Assembly: GCA_963666875.2 (NCBI GenBank)
Contig: CAXXPU010000018.1
Location: forward strand, 166,474-230,473
Source of the DNA: G963662655 sp963666875
GTDB taxonomy: Bacteria > Cloacimonadota > Cloacimonadia > Cloacimonadales > JAIOQZ01
Reading direction: 5' to 3'
Length of the DNA: 64,000 nucleotides
Positions within the stretch are counted from its first letter, which is position 1. Each line of letters starts with the position of its first letter. The translations under genes and the position numbers were made by a program. Shown piece by piece: positions 1 to 8,918 of this stretch. Below the pieces are notes generated by a model. The model had not been told where the DNA came from, ran no database searches, and saw nothing but the letters and a program-made list of their open reading frames with translations.

Positions 1-66
1 TTCGACTATAATTTCTCGGAATACGACTCCTTCTCGGCATCGCTGGGAGTGGGTTTCAAGTTCTAA
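1..66 (+). CDS. C-terminal end of a probable outer-membrane beta-barrel protein (partial)
   Basis: Only the last 21 codons are inside the window. They alternate polar and aromatic/hydrophobic residues and finish with Gly-Phe-Lys-Phe before TAA. An alternating final strand with a terminal Phe is the usual C-terminal signature of barrels inserted by the BAM machinery. The family cannot be named from this fragment. The next gene begins 6 nt after the stop, so the two are probably co-transcribed. Confidence 0.5.
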   Translation, partial: FDYNFSEYDSFSASLGVGFKF

Positions 67-72
67 GCGTCA

Positions 73-636
73 ATGCCCGATTGCTACGAGACGATCCTCT
101 CGCGGCACAGCGTGCGGAGCTATTTGCCCGATCCGGTACCGGACGATGTGTTGTCGAAAATCCTGGAAGCCGGAAGGATGGCTCCGTCCGCCCAAAACCG
201 TCAGTGCTGGAGATTTGTGGTGGTGCGGGATAAGGAAACCATCCGCAAACTGGCATTGAAGAGTGGATTTATCGGCGCGATCAACTTTTTCCTGAAGGAT
301 GTCCCGCTAATCATTGTAGCCTGCGCCGACCCGAAACAAAGTGTTCGCTTAAATGAGCAGGATTATTATCTTGTTGACACGTCGATCGCTTTTCAGCAAA
401 TGATGCTTGCTGCGCTCGATTTCGGTATCGGCAGTTGCTGGCTGGCTGCGTTCAATGAGAACGCGGTCCGCAGAATCCTGGATATTCCCGATCACATCCG
501 CGTGGTAGCCATGAGTCCGTTCGGCTATCCGAAAGACCGCGAGAATATCTACGGGAAACTGGTCAAAGGCTTCGCGGGAAGCGATCGTCGCAAGCCCATG
601 GAGAAAATCGTCTGCCATGAGAAATGGACGCTGTAA
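73..636 (+). CDS. Nitroreductase family protein
   Basis: A 187-residue flavoprotein of the nitroreductase superfamily, expected to bind FMN and reduce a substrate with NAD(P)H. Family signs are the N-terminal SRHSVRSY segment (FMN phosphate contact), GRMAPSAQNRQCWRF at about residues 35-49, and a C-terminal half with the GIGSCWLAAF segment at about residue 118. The length fits the short nitroreductases. ATG at 73 is the first in-frame start after the preceding stop; no strong ribosome-binding site is seen, which fits translational coupling across the 6-nt gap. Substrate unknown. Confidence 0.85.
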   Translation: MPDCYETILSRHSVRSYLPDPVPDDVLSKILEAGRMAPSAQNRQCWRFVVVRDKETIRKLALKSGFIGAINFFLKDVPLIIVACADPKQSVRLNEQDYYLVDTSIAFQQMMLAALDFGIGSCWLAAFNENAVRRILDIPDHIRVVAMSPFGYPKDRENIYGKLVKGFAGSDRRKPMEKIVCHEKWTL

Positions 637-657
637 TTTACTATATTGGAGGAAATC

Positions 658-1725
658 ATGAAAAAAGAATTTATACATAAGCTGCCGAAGGCCGATTTGC
701 ACGTGCATCTGGACGGTTCCCTGCGGCTTTCGACCATCTTCGAAATGGCAGAACAGCAAAAGGTGAAGCTGCCTGCTTCCACCCCGGAAGAGCTGCTCAA
801 GATCGTGAGCTGCGACGAGGAATGCAAGAGTCTGGACGAATATCTGCGCGGCTTTGCCGTTACGCTGTCCGTATTGCAGACGGAAGACGCGCTGGCTCGT
901 ACCGCGTACGAACTGGCTGAGGACGCCGCAGCGGAAAATGTCCGCTACATGGAAGTCCGCTACTCCCCCATCCTGCATACGCAAAAGGGCTTGAAGCTGA
1001 CCCAGATTTCCGAGGCTGTCATCGACGGTCTGCATCAGGCGGAACGGAAATTCGACATCCACACCGGCGTCATCATCTGCGGTATCCGCAACATGGATCC
1101 GGCGACATCGTTGACCCTCGCCGAACTGGCCATCGCTTACAAGAACAAGGGTGTGCTCGGATTCGACCTCGCCGGCTCCGAATACAATCACCCCGCAAAA
1201 GATCACCAGGCGGCTTTCGATCTGGCACGGCGCAACAACCTGAACATCACCATCCACGCAGGTGAAGCCTATGGCCCGGAGAGTATCCACCAGGCACTGC
1301 ACTATTGCGGTACGCATCGTATCGGGCACGGCACACGGCTGATCGAGAACGGCGACCTCCTGAACTTCGTCAACGACCACCGTATCCCGCTGGAAATCTG
1401 CCTCAAGAGTAACATGCACACCAAAGCCGTTCCGTCCATCGAAGAGCACCCGATCAAGTTCTATATCGACTACGGTCTTCGCGTCACTATGAACACTGAC
1501 AATCGCCTCATCTCCAACACCACCATGACCGACGAATACATGCTCGCGCACGAAATTCTCGGCCTCGATTATCAGGACATCAAGAACCTGATCATCAACG
1601 GTTTCAAAAGCTCCTTCTATCCCTATAAGGACAAAGTCAAGCTGCTCAATCGGGCGCTTGCCGAGATGGAAATGCTGGAGGAGAAAGAATTGAAAGAAAA
1701 GGTTGTCATCGAAGAGAAGATTTAA
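658..1725 (+). CDS. add: Adenosine deaminase
   Basis: A 355-residue amidohydrolase predicted to deaminate adenosine (or a related purine nucleoside or adenine) in purine salvage. Zinc and catalytic motifs are in order: KADLHVHLDGS at residues 11-21 (two metal His), HAGE near residue 200 (metal His and catalytic Glu), IGHGTRL (catalytic His) and MNTDNR near residue 280 (metal Asp; most relatives read NTDDP). The start at 658 is chosen because GGAGG at 648-652 lies 5 nt before it; an in-frame TTG at 646 overlaps that site. A strong terminator follows. Adenine versus adenosine specificity cannot be settled by eye. Confidence 0.88.
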   Translation: MKKEFIHKLPKADLHVHLDGSLRLSTIFEMAEQQKVKLPASTPEELLKIVSCDEECKSLDEYLRGFAVTLSVLQTEDALARTAYELAEDAAAENVRYMEVRYSPILHTQKGLKLTQISEAVIDGLHQAERKFDIHTGVIICGIRNMDPATSLTLAELAIAYKNKGVLGFDLAGSEYNHPAKDHQAAFDLARRNNLNITIHAGEAYGPESIHQALHYCGTHRIGHGTRLIENGDLLNFVNDHRIPLEICLKSNMHTKAVPSIEEHPIKFYIDYGLRVTMNTDNRLISNTTMTDEYMLAHEILGLDYQDIKNLIINGFKSSFYPYKDKVKLLNRALAEMEMLEEKELKEKVVIEEKI

Positions 1726-1737
1726 ATCAATTCTGTC

Positions 1738-1770
1738 GGGGCAGACCTTTGTGTCTGCCCTTTCTTTTTT
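1738..1770 (+). terminator. Rho-independent terminator after add
   Basis: A GGGCAGAC/GTCTGCCC hairpin is followed by a run of mostly T at 1761-1770, 12 nt after the add stop codon. It closes the nitroreductase-add unit. Confidence 0.85.
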
Positions 1771-1822
1771 GTAACCAACTTCTGAATGTGTCACGCCAGT
1801 GACTCTTCCGAATGTTGGTTAC
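1771..1822 (+). repeat. BIME-like palindromic repeat, copy A
   Basis: Outer stem GTAACCAAC/GTTGGTTAC (9 bp, perfect) encloses two direct TTCYGAATGT boxes, which flank an inner hairpin GTCAC-GCCA-GTGAC. Six relatives lie at 34242, 34322, 40146, 40254, 61483 and 61550. In those relatives the boxes are kept, while the stem sequences differ but stay self-complementary. Confidence 0.75.
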
Positions 1823-1938
1823 GATATCAATCCGTTCTCATCATTTCTCTCATCGATCACATCGAATTCATCATCGTAATCCACTGCAATCTTACGCTTA
1901 TACATGCTCGATGTAATCGAAAGCGAAATCGGTCCACC

Positions 1939-3237
1939 TCACTCGCATTCCTCCCGCATCAGCCAGAAGGGGATTTCTCTGGTGTAACCACGTTCCCGAT
2001 AAAATATCTTCAGTTCATGAAGCCCATTGGGAAGCTTGCCGAGCGGGATGTATGTCAGGATTCCGATCTCCTTTTCCTCGGGATAATGATAGAACCTGAA
2101 ATCGCAGTTACATTGGACCGAGTCGTCGATACTGATGCTGTATATCCCTTTGTAATAATCGAGCACCTTCTTCTGGAAAGGAATCGTTTCATCCCGTCCG
2201 AAGCTGATATATTCCATCACGACCCCACTGTGGAACGGCTTGATATCCGGTATAGAAACGGCGATGTTTTCATTGTCCATGACGGTGTATGGGATATAGA
2301 GCCTCAGATACGGATCGGTGACCAGTTCCGACTGGATGGTCGGAAAGAGACCCTTGACCGCGCTTTCATCCCGAGTCGATGAATCGTGATATGCCAAGTG
2401 TTGATATTCGGCTGGATTAATCATCAACTTGCTGCCGGCAAAGGGGAAATACACGCGGTTTTCTACCTGTATTCCGGTAAAAATCACGATGATAACGAAG
2501 ATATACGCGACAAGGATCAGGCGGAAACGTTTGCGTGGAATCGACTTCATCAGAAAGCTGTATATCTGTCGGGAGAGGAAACCGAGCGTAAGATATTCAA
2601 CCCACCTCGAAAGGAAGTTGAACGGCAGCGCAAACCATTTGCTTCTGATTGCTTTGATCCTGCCCAGTGTCAGAAAATCCGTTACTTTGAGTATTCCGAC
2701 GACCGAAAACAGCGAGAAAGCGAAGATCGTGACAACGCGATACGGAACAACCAGATACGACGGCACGTAGAAGCCGATAATTACCGCGAGAAGCGACCAG
2801 TAGATCATGTAGATACTGCTCGCGATGGTGATGAAAACGATCAGGAACGTAAGCGCGAAGATGATGCTGCAAACGTCGTCCAGCTTGCGGATGCTTTTTA
2901 TCAGCTTGCGCTCACGGGCTTTCGCGTCCTTGTTATGAATGGTCGAATCGAGTCCGATCAGTCCGATCCAGTATCCGCGCAGAATCAAGAGCAGAACCAG
3001 ATTGAGGATGATCACCTTGACGCTCGTATCGAGCATCCGCCAGATCGCGCCGACCGAGTTCCGCATGAAATTGGAAACGACCTGGGAAGCCAGCATGTCT
3101 TTGAATCCGATCAACAAATCCGGAACCTGAAACAACCCCACCAGCACGAAGCCGGTGATGAGCAGCTCCATCTCCCAGCTATTGTTACGCAAATGCTCCA
3201 GCCAGTTTTTCGGCTTGAAATTTCCCTCAATATTCAC
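1939..3237 (-). CDS. Multi-pass membrane protein of unknown function
   Basis: A 432-residue protein. The N-terminal half has about five or six hydrophobic stretches (near residues 24-45, 70-92, 120-165, 165-190 and 240-258). The C-terminal half, about 170 residues, is soluble and rich in beta-type sequence, and probably extracytoplasmic. No family motif is recognised. Translation appears to begin at GTG (3237); a weak purine-rich stretch precedes it and internal starts are less convincing. The gene stands alone and converges on add. It may be an envelope sensor or transporter-like protein, but nothing in the sequence decides this. Confidence 0.7.
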   Translation of the reverse strand: MNIEGNFKPKNWLEHLRNNSWEMELLITGFVLVGLFQVPDLLIGFKDMLASQVVSNFMRNSVGAIWRMLDTSVKVIILNLVLLLILRGYWIGLIGLDSTIHNKDAKARERKLIKSIRKLDDVCSIIFALTFLIVFITIASSIYMIYWSLLAVIIGFYVPSYLVVPYRVVTIFAFSLFSVVGILKVTDFLTLGRIKAIRSKWFALPFNFLSRWVEYLTLGFLSRQIYSFLMKSIPRKRFRLILVAYIFVIIVIFTGIQVENRVYFPFAGSKLMINPAEYQHLAYHDSSTRDESAVKGLFPTIQSELVTDPYLRLYIPYTVMDNENIAVSIPDIKPFHSGVVMEYISFGRDETIPFQKKVLDYYKGIYSISIDDSVQCNCDFRFYHYPEEKEIGILTYIPLGKLPNGLHELKIFYRERGYTREIPFWLMREECE

Positions 3238-3359
3238 CTGATCCCCGCAGTTATTTGTTTAATCAAAAATCAGTAATTTCTCCATGCTATGTCAAGCAAA
3301 TAAAGTCCTTGCCAATTTCACAGGATCAATAGGTTTGGTATTCGGAAACAGGGGGAGCC

Positions 3360-6300
3360 ATGCTATATCAAAAGCTGAAACCGTACTTCGAGAAATCCGA
3401 ATTCTTCCAGCAGATCGAGAAACGCTTTGCCGACGGATCGTCCGGCGAGTTGTTCTTCAACATGAACCACTCCGCCAAGGCCGCCATCGTGGCACATGTG
3501 TTCAATACTACAGGGAAGAATATCCTCTTCATCTGTGCCGACGACAAGATGGCGGAGGATTATCTTGACGACTTCCAACTCCTGGTGGGACAGGAAAACG
3601 CCTGCTTCCTGCCCGATTTCGAGGTTCTCCCCTACGAGGAACGCTCTCCCCACTATACCATCCGTGCCCAGCGCATCGAAACGCTTTCCCGCGCCGTATC
3701 CGGCAAGCCGCAAATCTTCAGCCTGCCCATCCGGTCGCTACTCAGGAAAATCACAGCGCGCAAGATATTCGAACAGAACCTGATCCACCTCGAACAGGGC
3801 AGCGAATACAAGCCGGATCATCTGGTTTCCAAGCTGGTCGGACTGGGCTACACGAACGAATACCAGGTCTCGAAAGTTGGCGAGATCGCGCGGCGCGGCG
3901 GCATCATCGACATCTTCAGCCCGAACCTGCTACACCCGATCCGCGTCGAGTACTTCGGCGACGAGATCGATTCGATCCGTGAATTCAGCGTTACCTCGCA
4001 GCGCTCGATCGGCACGGAGCTGAAGGAGATCACCCTCATCCCCTCGCGGGAATTCTCCATCCACGATATCGAAGCGGACGAGAAGCTCTGGGAGCGAATC
4101 CACGCCGACGGTTTCTACGAAGGCATCGAACTCGACGTGTCGCTCCTGCTGCCCGAAATCCATACCTTCAGCGAGTATTTCGATCCGAAGCAGATCATAC
4201 TCTTTTTCGACGAATACCAGTTCTTCCATACCTATCTGGCGGAAATCGCCGACGAGACAAACGACCTCTGGGCGAAGACGCGCCAGAAACAGAAACGACG
4301 CATCCTGCCCGATCCCGATAAACTCTTTGCCGACGATCGCTTCATCAAGAAGCTGATGGAATCCAGACAGCACTGTTTCGTCTCGGCCTCCTATCAGACG
4401 TTCGAGGCTGCGAAAGGCAGTCTGGAAGCGCCGATCATCTCGCAGACCAACATGCACTCCGATCTCGCGCTTCTGGAACAGAGCCTGCACCAGAAGCTGA
4501 CCGACGGCTACAAGGTCATCATCCAGTCGGACAACCGAAGTCAGAGCAAGCGCATGCGCGACCTTTTGCCCAACTACGAAGAGCGCATCGAGTTCGTCAT
4601 CGGCGTGTTCCACCGCGGCTGGAACCTCAAGGACGCCGGACTGGCGATCTTCACCGACCACGAAATTTTCAGTCGCTACAAACGGAAGAAGCATTTTACG
4701 CGGTTCTCGCGCGAAGAAGCGCTGGTCGATTACGAATCGATGAAGCCGGGCGATTTCATCGTACATATCGACTACGGTATCGGGTCGTATCTCGGCCTGA
4801 AGCAGGTGCGTGTCGAGGGCAACGAAATCGAATGCCTGACCATCGCTTACGCCGGTAATGACACGGTTTATGTACCGACCTACCAACTCGACCTTGTATC
4901 GCGCTACGTCTCTGAAGAGGGCTTTGTACCGCAGATCCACAAGCTCGGATCGAAGAAGTGGGAAAGCACCCGCTCAAAAGCCAGGAAGCAGATCGAACTG
5001 GTCGTCGAAGATCTCGTCAAACTCTACGCCGAACGCCGCCTGCGCAAGGGTATCGCCTTCGATGGCGACAACGAGTGGCAGAAGGAGATGGAGGAAGCCT
5101 TCATCTACGAGGATACGCCGGATCAGCGAAAATCGACCGAGGACATCAAGAAGGACATGGAATCCGATTCGCCCATGGAACGGCTGCTCTGCGGCGACGT
5201 GGGATTCGGCAAGACGGAGGTCGCTATCCGCGCGGCATTCAAGGCCGTGCTGAGCGGATTCCAGGTCGCGGTGCTGGTGCCGACGACGCTGCTCGCCGAA
5301 CAGCATTTTCACGTATTCAAGGAGCGGCTGGCGCAGTACCCGGTGAACGTGTCCATGCTCAGTCGTTTCCGGACACCCGCCAACGTGAAGAAGGACATCC
5401 TCAGAATGAGCGAGGGCAAGATCGACATCGCCATCGGCACGCACCGGCTGCTATCCGAGGACGTGAAGTTCAAGCGCCTGGGGCTGTTGATCGTCGATGA
5501 GGAGCACCGCTTCGGCGTCAAGCACAAGGAGAAGCTCAGAAAACTCAAGGCGAACGTCGATACGCTCTATATGTCCGCAACGCCCATCCCGCGCACCATG
5601 AACATGGCGCTGTCAAAGCTCAAGGAGATGTCGCTTATCCAGACGTCGCCCAAGGCGAGGCTGCCGGTACGGACCATTATCGTGCCGTTCGACGAAGAGA
5701 TCATCAAGGACGCCATCAACCGCGAGGTGGATCGCGGCGGACAGGTCTTCTTCGTCCACAACCGCGTCCAGACCATCGACAGCATGGCGACCGATCTCAA
5801 GAAACTGCTGCCACAGGTGCGGTTCAAGGTAGCGCACGGCCAGATGCCGGAGAAGCAGCTCGAAGCTGTCATGATCGAATTCGCGCACCATCAGTTCGAC
5901 GTCCTGATCGCATCCACCATCATCGAATCGGGCATCGACATCCCCAACGCCAACACCATGATCGTCAACCGCGCCGACATGTTCGGCCTGGCGCAATTGT
6001 ACCAGATTCGCGGCCGCGTGGGCAGGAGTAACCGCCGCGCATACGCTTACTTGATGATTCCCCGCAAGCTGACCGAAGAAGCGCGTCGCCGACTGGAAAC
6101 CCTCACCGAGTACGACTACCTCGGCGCAGGATATCAGATCGCCATGCGCGATCTCGAAATCCGCGGAGCCGGTACCCTCCTCGGCACCAAACAGAGCGGG
6201 GTGATCAACTCCATCGGATTCAATTACTACAATCGCCTGCTCGAACAAGCCGTCGAGAACATGGAGAAGGAAAATCCCGCCGGACTGTGGGACGACGACC

Positions 6301-6761
6301 AGCCGCAAGCTGAGACACGTGTCCGTCTGGAAGCCGACTTCTACTTCCCCTCCGACTTCATCGCCAGCGAGGAAATCCGGCTTCAGGTCTATCGACGCAT
6401 GCAGAAATTCGACAAGCCCGAGGAATTCGACTCGCTGGAAATCGAGCTGAAAGACCGCTTCGGCGAGCTGCCCAAGCCGGCGACAAGGGCCTTGCGCTTC
6501 TATAAGCTGCGCCTTATCGCGAAACAGTGCGGGCTTTCCACGCTTCACTTCAAGCGCGACGATATCATCCTTGAATTCGACCAGAAAAGGCTCCCTGCAC
6601 GAGACAGGATCGCAAGAGCTGTCGCACAGTTCAAGTACCCCGTACGATTCGACACGACCAGCGGATTGAAGGTGTTTTTCACCGTACAGACCGAACCGGA
6701 TTACAGGCAGGAACAGCAGATGGAGATTGCGGAGAATATCCTCCAGAATTTCGCGGGGTAA
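3360..6761 (+). CDS. mfd: Transcription-repair coupling factor Mfd
   Basis: A 1133-residue DNA translocase that removes RNA polymerase stalled at lesions and recruits UvrA; E. coli Mfd has 1148 residues, so this is full length. In order: a UvrB-like N-terminal region (LPDFEVLPYEERSPH near residue 80), a CarD-like RNA-polymerase-interaction domain (KPGDFIVHIDYGIGSYLG near 462-480), Walker A GDVGFGKTE near 612, DEEH near 711, SATPIPRT near 738, the helicase C-terminal lobe with QIRGRVGR near 881, and a C-terminal TRCF domain near 990-1090. ATG at 3360 is preceded by GGGGGAG at good spacing. Confidence 0.97.
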   Translation: MLYQKLKPYFEKSEFFQQIEKRFADGSSGELFFNMNHSAKAAIVAHVFNTTGKNILFICADDKMAEDYLDDFQLLVGQENACFLPDFEVLPYEERSPHYTIRAQRIETLSRAVSGKPQIFSLPIRSLLRKITARKIFEQNLIHLEQGSEYKPDHLVSKLVGLGYTNEYQVSKVGEIARRGGIIDIFSPNLLHPIRVEYFGDEIDSIREFSVTSQRSIGTELKEITLIPSREFSIHDIEADEKLWERIHADGFYEGIELDVSLLLPEIHTFSEYFDPKQIILFFDEYQFFHTYLAEIADETNDLWAKTRQKQKRRILPDPDKLFADDRFIKKLMESRQHCFVSASYQTFEAAKGSLEAPIISQTNMHSDLALLEQSLHQKLTDGYKVIIQSDNRSQSKRMRDLLPNYEERIEFVIGVFHRGWNLKDAGLAIFTDHEIFSRYKRKKHFTRFSREEALVDYESMKPGDFIVHIDYGIGSYLGLKQVRVEGNEIECLTIAYAGNDTVYVPTYQLDLVSRYVSEEGFVPQIHKLGSKKWESTRSKARKQIELVVEDLVKLYAERRLRKGIAFDGDNEWQKEMEEAFIYEDTPDQRKSTEDIKKDMESDSPMERLLCGDVGFGKTEVAIRAAFKAVLSGFQVAVLVPTTLLAEQHFHVFKERLAQYPVNVSMLSRFRTPANVKKDILRMSEGKIDIAIGTHRLLSEDVKFKRLGLLIVDEEHRFGVKHKEKLRKLKANVDTLYMSATPIPRTMNMALSKLKEMSLIQTSPKARLPVRTIIVPFDEEIIKDAINREVDRGGQVFFVHNRVQTIDSMATDLKKLLPQVRFKVAHGQMPEKQLEAVMIEFAHHQFDVLIASTIIESGIDIPNANTMIVNRADMFGLAQLYQIRGRVGRSNRRAYAYLMIPRKLTEEARRRLETLTEYDYLGAGYQIAMRDLEIRGAGTLLGTKQSGVINSIGFNYYNRLLEQAVENMEKENPAGLWDDDQPQAETRVRLEADFYFPSDFIASEEIRLQVYRRMQKFDKPEEFDSLEIELKDRFGELPKPATRALRFYKLRLIAKQCGLSTLHFKRDDIILEFDQKRLPARDRIARAVAQFKYPVRFDTTSGLKVFFTVQTEPDYRQEQQMEIAENILQNFAG

Positions 6762-6821
6762 TTGTTATCTTACAACGAGTGAATCGTGTTTTAATGGTTG
6801 CCATTCATTACATTTTCGTTA

Positions 6822-6848
6822 TCCTGTCAATATAACCCATTGACAGGA
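6822..6848 (+). promoter_or_regulatory. Perfect hairpin overlapping the ribosome-binding site of the next gene
   Basis: A 10-bp perfect inverted repeat (TCCTGTCAAT at 6822-6831, ATTGACAGGA at 6839-6848, 7-nt loop). Its 3' arm contains the first part of the AGGAGG site at 6845-6850 that serves the ATG at 6855. In RNA this would occlude initiation; in DNA it could be an operator. Either way it suggests regulated expression of the binding-protein gene. Confidence 0.55.
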
Positions 6849-6854
6849 GGAATT

Positions 6855-7790
6855 ATGAAGACCGTGCGTTTCATCGTTCTATTCATTCTGATTTCCTTGC
6901 CTATTGTTTTATCTGCACAAAAAATCGGAGTTATGTGGTACACCAAATCGTCCATGTCGGATCGCGTGTACAAAGGGTTTTCGGAACAGTTTGCCAAGCT
7001 CGCGCCCGATGCGGATATCGAGATGAACATCGCGATTCCGACGACGGAAGAAGTCGATAAAATCTACCAGCGTTATGCCGGCGAGAAGGACGCGATCTTG
7101 TTCCTTCGATCGCATGGCGCTGAATATCTGAAAAATCACCCGATCAAGATTCCGGGATTCATCGGAGCCGCCAACGACCCTGTTCAATTGGGAATCGTCC
7201 CCGCTATCGATGCTCCGCCGCAGAACAACATCACCGGCGTCACCTACTTCCTTCCGGTGGAATTGCAGATGAAGGTATTCATGAAGATGATAACCGGCGT
7301 GAAGAAGGTCGGACTCATGCTGGAAGAGGGTCATCCCGGAACGCCGATCGATCGAGCGAACACCCGTGAAGCCTGCGAAAAACTCGGTCTCGAGTACTTC
7401 GAATCGGTCAGCAAGACCAAAGATCAGCTCGCTGGCGGCGTGAAGAAGCTGCTGGATTCGGGCGTCGATCTCATCATCATCGCCAATCCCAATCTGGTGA
7501 CGGACAACACGGACATCATCATCAAGGCAGCAGGAGAAATTCCTGTTGTATCCTACGCCGAAACATCGATCAGAAAGGGTGCGCTTGGCGGCTTGACACC
7601 GAGTGACGAGAAACTGGGTATGCTGCTGGCGAATGCCGTCTATAAGGTCGTGGTGGAGAAAGTTCCGATCGAACAAGTTCCCATCCGGTACGACGAGGAG
7701 CCGAATCTGTTGATCAACAAGGAAGCGCTGAAACGATACAATATCGAAGTCCCGATGGAGCTTTTAAAAACGACGAAGTTTGTCGATTAA
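6855..7790 (+). CDS. ABC transporter substrate-binding protein (TrpX/DUF534-like)
   Basis: A 311-residue exported protein. It has a signal peptide (MKTVRF, hydrophobic core, cleavage likely after LSA at residue 19) followed by two alpha/beta lobes typical of the PF04392 class, with IGVMWYTKS at the start and GFIGAANDPVQLGI around residue 96. Relatives bind aromatic amino acids or unknown ligands for an ABC importer. No permease or ATPase gene is next to it, so the transporter is elsewhere or the protein acts as a receptor. The start is set by AGGAGG 4 nt upstream, which is itself part of a hairpin. A terminator follows. Confidence 0.8.
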   Translation: MKTVRFIVLFILISLPIVLSAQKIGVMWYTKSSMSDRVYKGFSEQFAKLAPDADIEMNIAIPTTEEVDKIYQRYAGEKDAILFLRSHGAEYLKNHPIKIPGFIGAANDPVQLGIVPAIDAPPQNNITGVTYFLPVELQMKVFMKMITGVKKVGLMLEEGHPGTPIDRANTREACEKLGLEYFESVSKTKDQLAGGVKKLLDSGVDLIIIANPNLVTDNTDIIIKAAGEIPVVSYAETSIRKGALGGLTPSDEKLGMLLANAVYKVVVEKVPIEQVPIRYDEEPNLLINKEALKRYNIEVPMELLKTTKFVD

Positions 7791-7808
7791 CCCGGTTTCT
7801 GCTTATAT

Positions 7809-7845
7809 CAGGATGTCCCGTGGTACGCGCGGGATATCCTGTTTT
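7809..7845 (+). terminator. Terminator after the binding-protein gene
   Basis: CAGGAT-G-TCCCG pairs with CGGGA-T-ATCCTG, followed by TTTT at 7842-7845. It lies 19 nt after the stop codon. Confidence 0.75.
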
Positions 7846-7877
7846 CCTGGTCATGTATTCTCCTCGTATTGCTGAAT

Positions 7878-8187
7878 AGGAATACACCCGGTATTTCTGA
7901 GCACGTAGCTGTAAGGCGATGGAATGCTATCATTTATGTATGCTTAATGGAGAAAAATCTGGTAGATTATCTGAATGTTGGTGGTTCTTTGCTGTGCAAA
8001 ATAATTGTTTGTCCTTCGATACACCGCTTCGCAGCACTCAGGATGACAAACTATTATTTTACAGCGAGTTATCCACCATTGTCATCCTGAGTGCTGCGAA
8101 GCGGTGTATCGAAGGATTATGGTGGATAACATCGATCAATGTTCATCGAACCAAGATTCCACAGAAAAATGGGAGTATTCCAGACAT
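7878..8187 (+). mobile_element. MITE-like element, intact copy (copy 1, about 310 bp)
   Basis: This noncoding block fills the 468-bp gap between two genes. The ends carry GGAATACACCC (7879-7889) and its inverse GGGAGTATTCC (8171-8181). Perfect 12-bp direct repeats GTATTGCTGAAT flank it at 7866-7877 and 8188-8199, as expected for a target-site duplication. Inside is a perfect 38-bp inverted repeat (8012-8049 with 8079-8116) holding the CCTTCGA...TCAGGATGAC core. Each arm is closed by its own outer stem: 7995-8013 with 8045-8063, and 8068-8079 with 8119-8130. No coding capacity. A second copy of matching length, interrupted by an IS110 element, lies at 19783-21472. Confidence 0.75.
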
Positions 8188-8258
8188 GTATTGCTGAATT
8201 CTTGACAACCATTCACGATTCACAAATCTGGTGTAAACAATAAATCAAGGGGTATCAT

Positions 8259-8915
8259 TTGAAGAGGTTCACGCTGATCGCGCTGGGTCTGATGATTCTT
8301 GCAGCAACCTTCGCGACCGAGAAACCGGCGCTCGCGAGACTGCACTACGACGGTGGCGGTGACTGGTATAACGACCCGGATATGCTGACCAATCTGGCGG
8401 AATATGCCAACAAGAACATCGGCACCGATTTCGCAACCGATCAGGCGGTGGTAAAGCCGGACGACCCCAAGCTCTTCGACTATCCCTTCATCTTCATGAC
8501 CGGCCACGGCAATGTCGCATTCTCCGACAAGGACATCGACAACCTGCGCAAATACCTCGAACGCGGCGGCTTCCTATATGCCGACGACGACTACGGCATG
8601 GACGAATCGTTCCGGCGCGAAATGCAAAGACTGCTTCCCAACATGGATATGGTCGAGCTTCCCGCCGGGCACGAGATCTTCCACTGCTGCTTCGACTTTC
8701 CGAAGGGACTGCCCAAGACGCACGAACATGACGACCGCAGACCACAGGCATTCGGCATTTTCGATTCGACCGGGCGCATGCTGGTGCTCTACACCTTCGA
8801 ATCGAACATCAGCGACGGCTGGGCTTCGCCACAGGTCCACAACGATCCGCCTGAAGTGCGCGAAAAAGCGCTCCAGATGGGCGTTAACATCCTCTACTAC
8901 CTTCTGGCGAGTTAG
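8259..8915 (+). CDS. Exported DUF4159 domain protein
   Basis: A 218-residue protein with an N-terminal signal peptide (MKRFTLIALGLMILAATFA) and a DUF4159 body: ARLHYDGGGDWYNDP at about residues 27-40, PFIFMTGHGNVAF near 78, and a GGFLYADDDYGMD segment near 105. The function of the family is not established. It has a flavodoxin/GATase-like fold flavour and is often linked to cell-envelope genes. The start is TTG at 8259, preceded by AAGGGG. It is the first gene of a co-directional block that runs through LpxH-like, cyclophilin and AmmeMemoRadiSam genes. Confidence 0.75.
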   Translation: MKRFTLIALGLMILAATFATEKPALARLHYDGGGDWYNDPDMLTNLAEYANKNIGTDFATDQAVVKPDDPKLFDYPFIFMTGHGNVAFSDKDIDNLRKYLERGGFLYADDDYGMDESFRREMQRLLPNMDMVELPAGHEIFHCCFDFPKGLPKTHEHDDRRPQAFGIFDSTGRMLVLYTFESNISDGWASPQVHNDPPEVREKALQMGVNILYYLLAS

Positions 8916-8918
8916 GTC

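Noticed and set aside
349..1794. 481-codon open frame antisense to the nitroreductase and add genes
   Set aside because: Mirror frame of two well-supported genes; no ribosome-binding site and no recognisable protein features.
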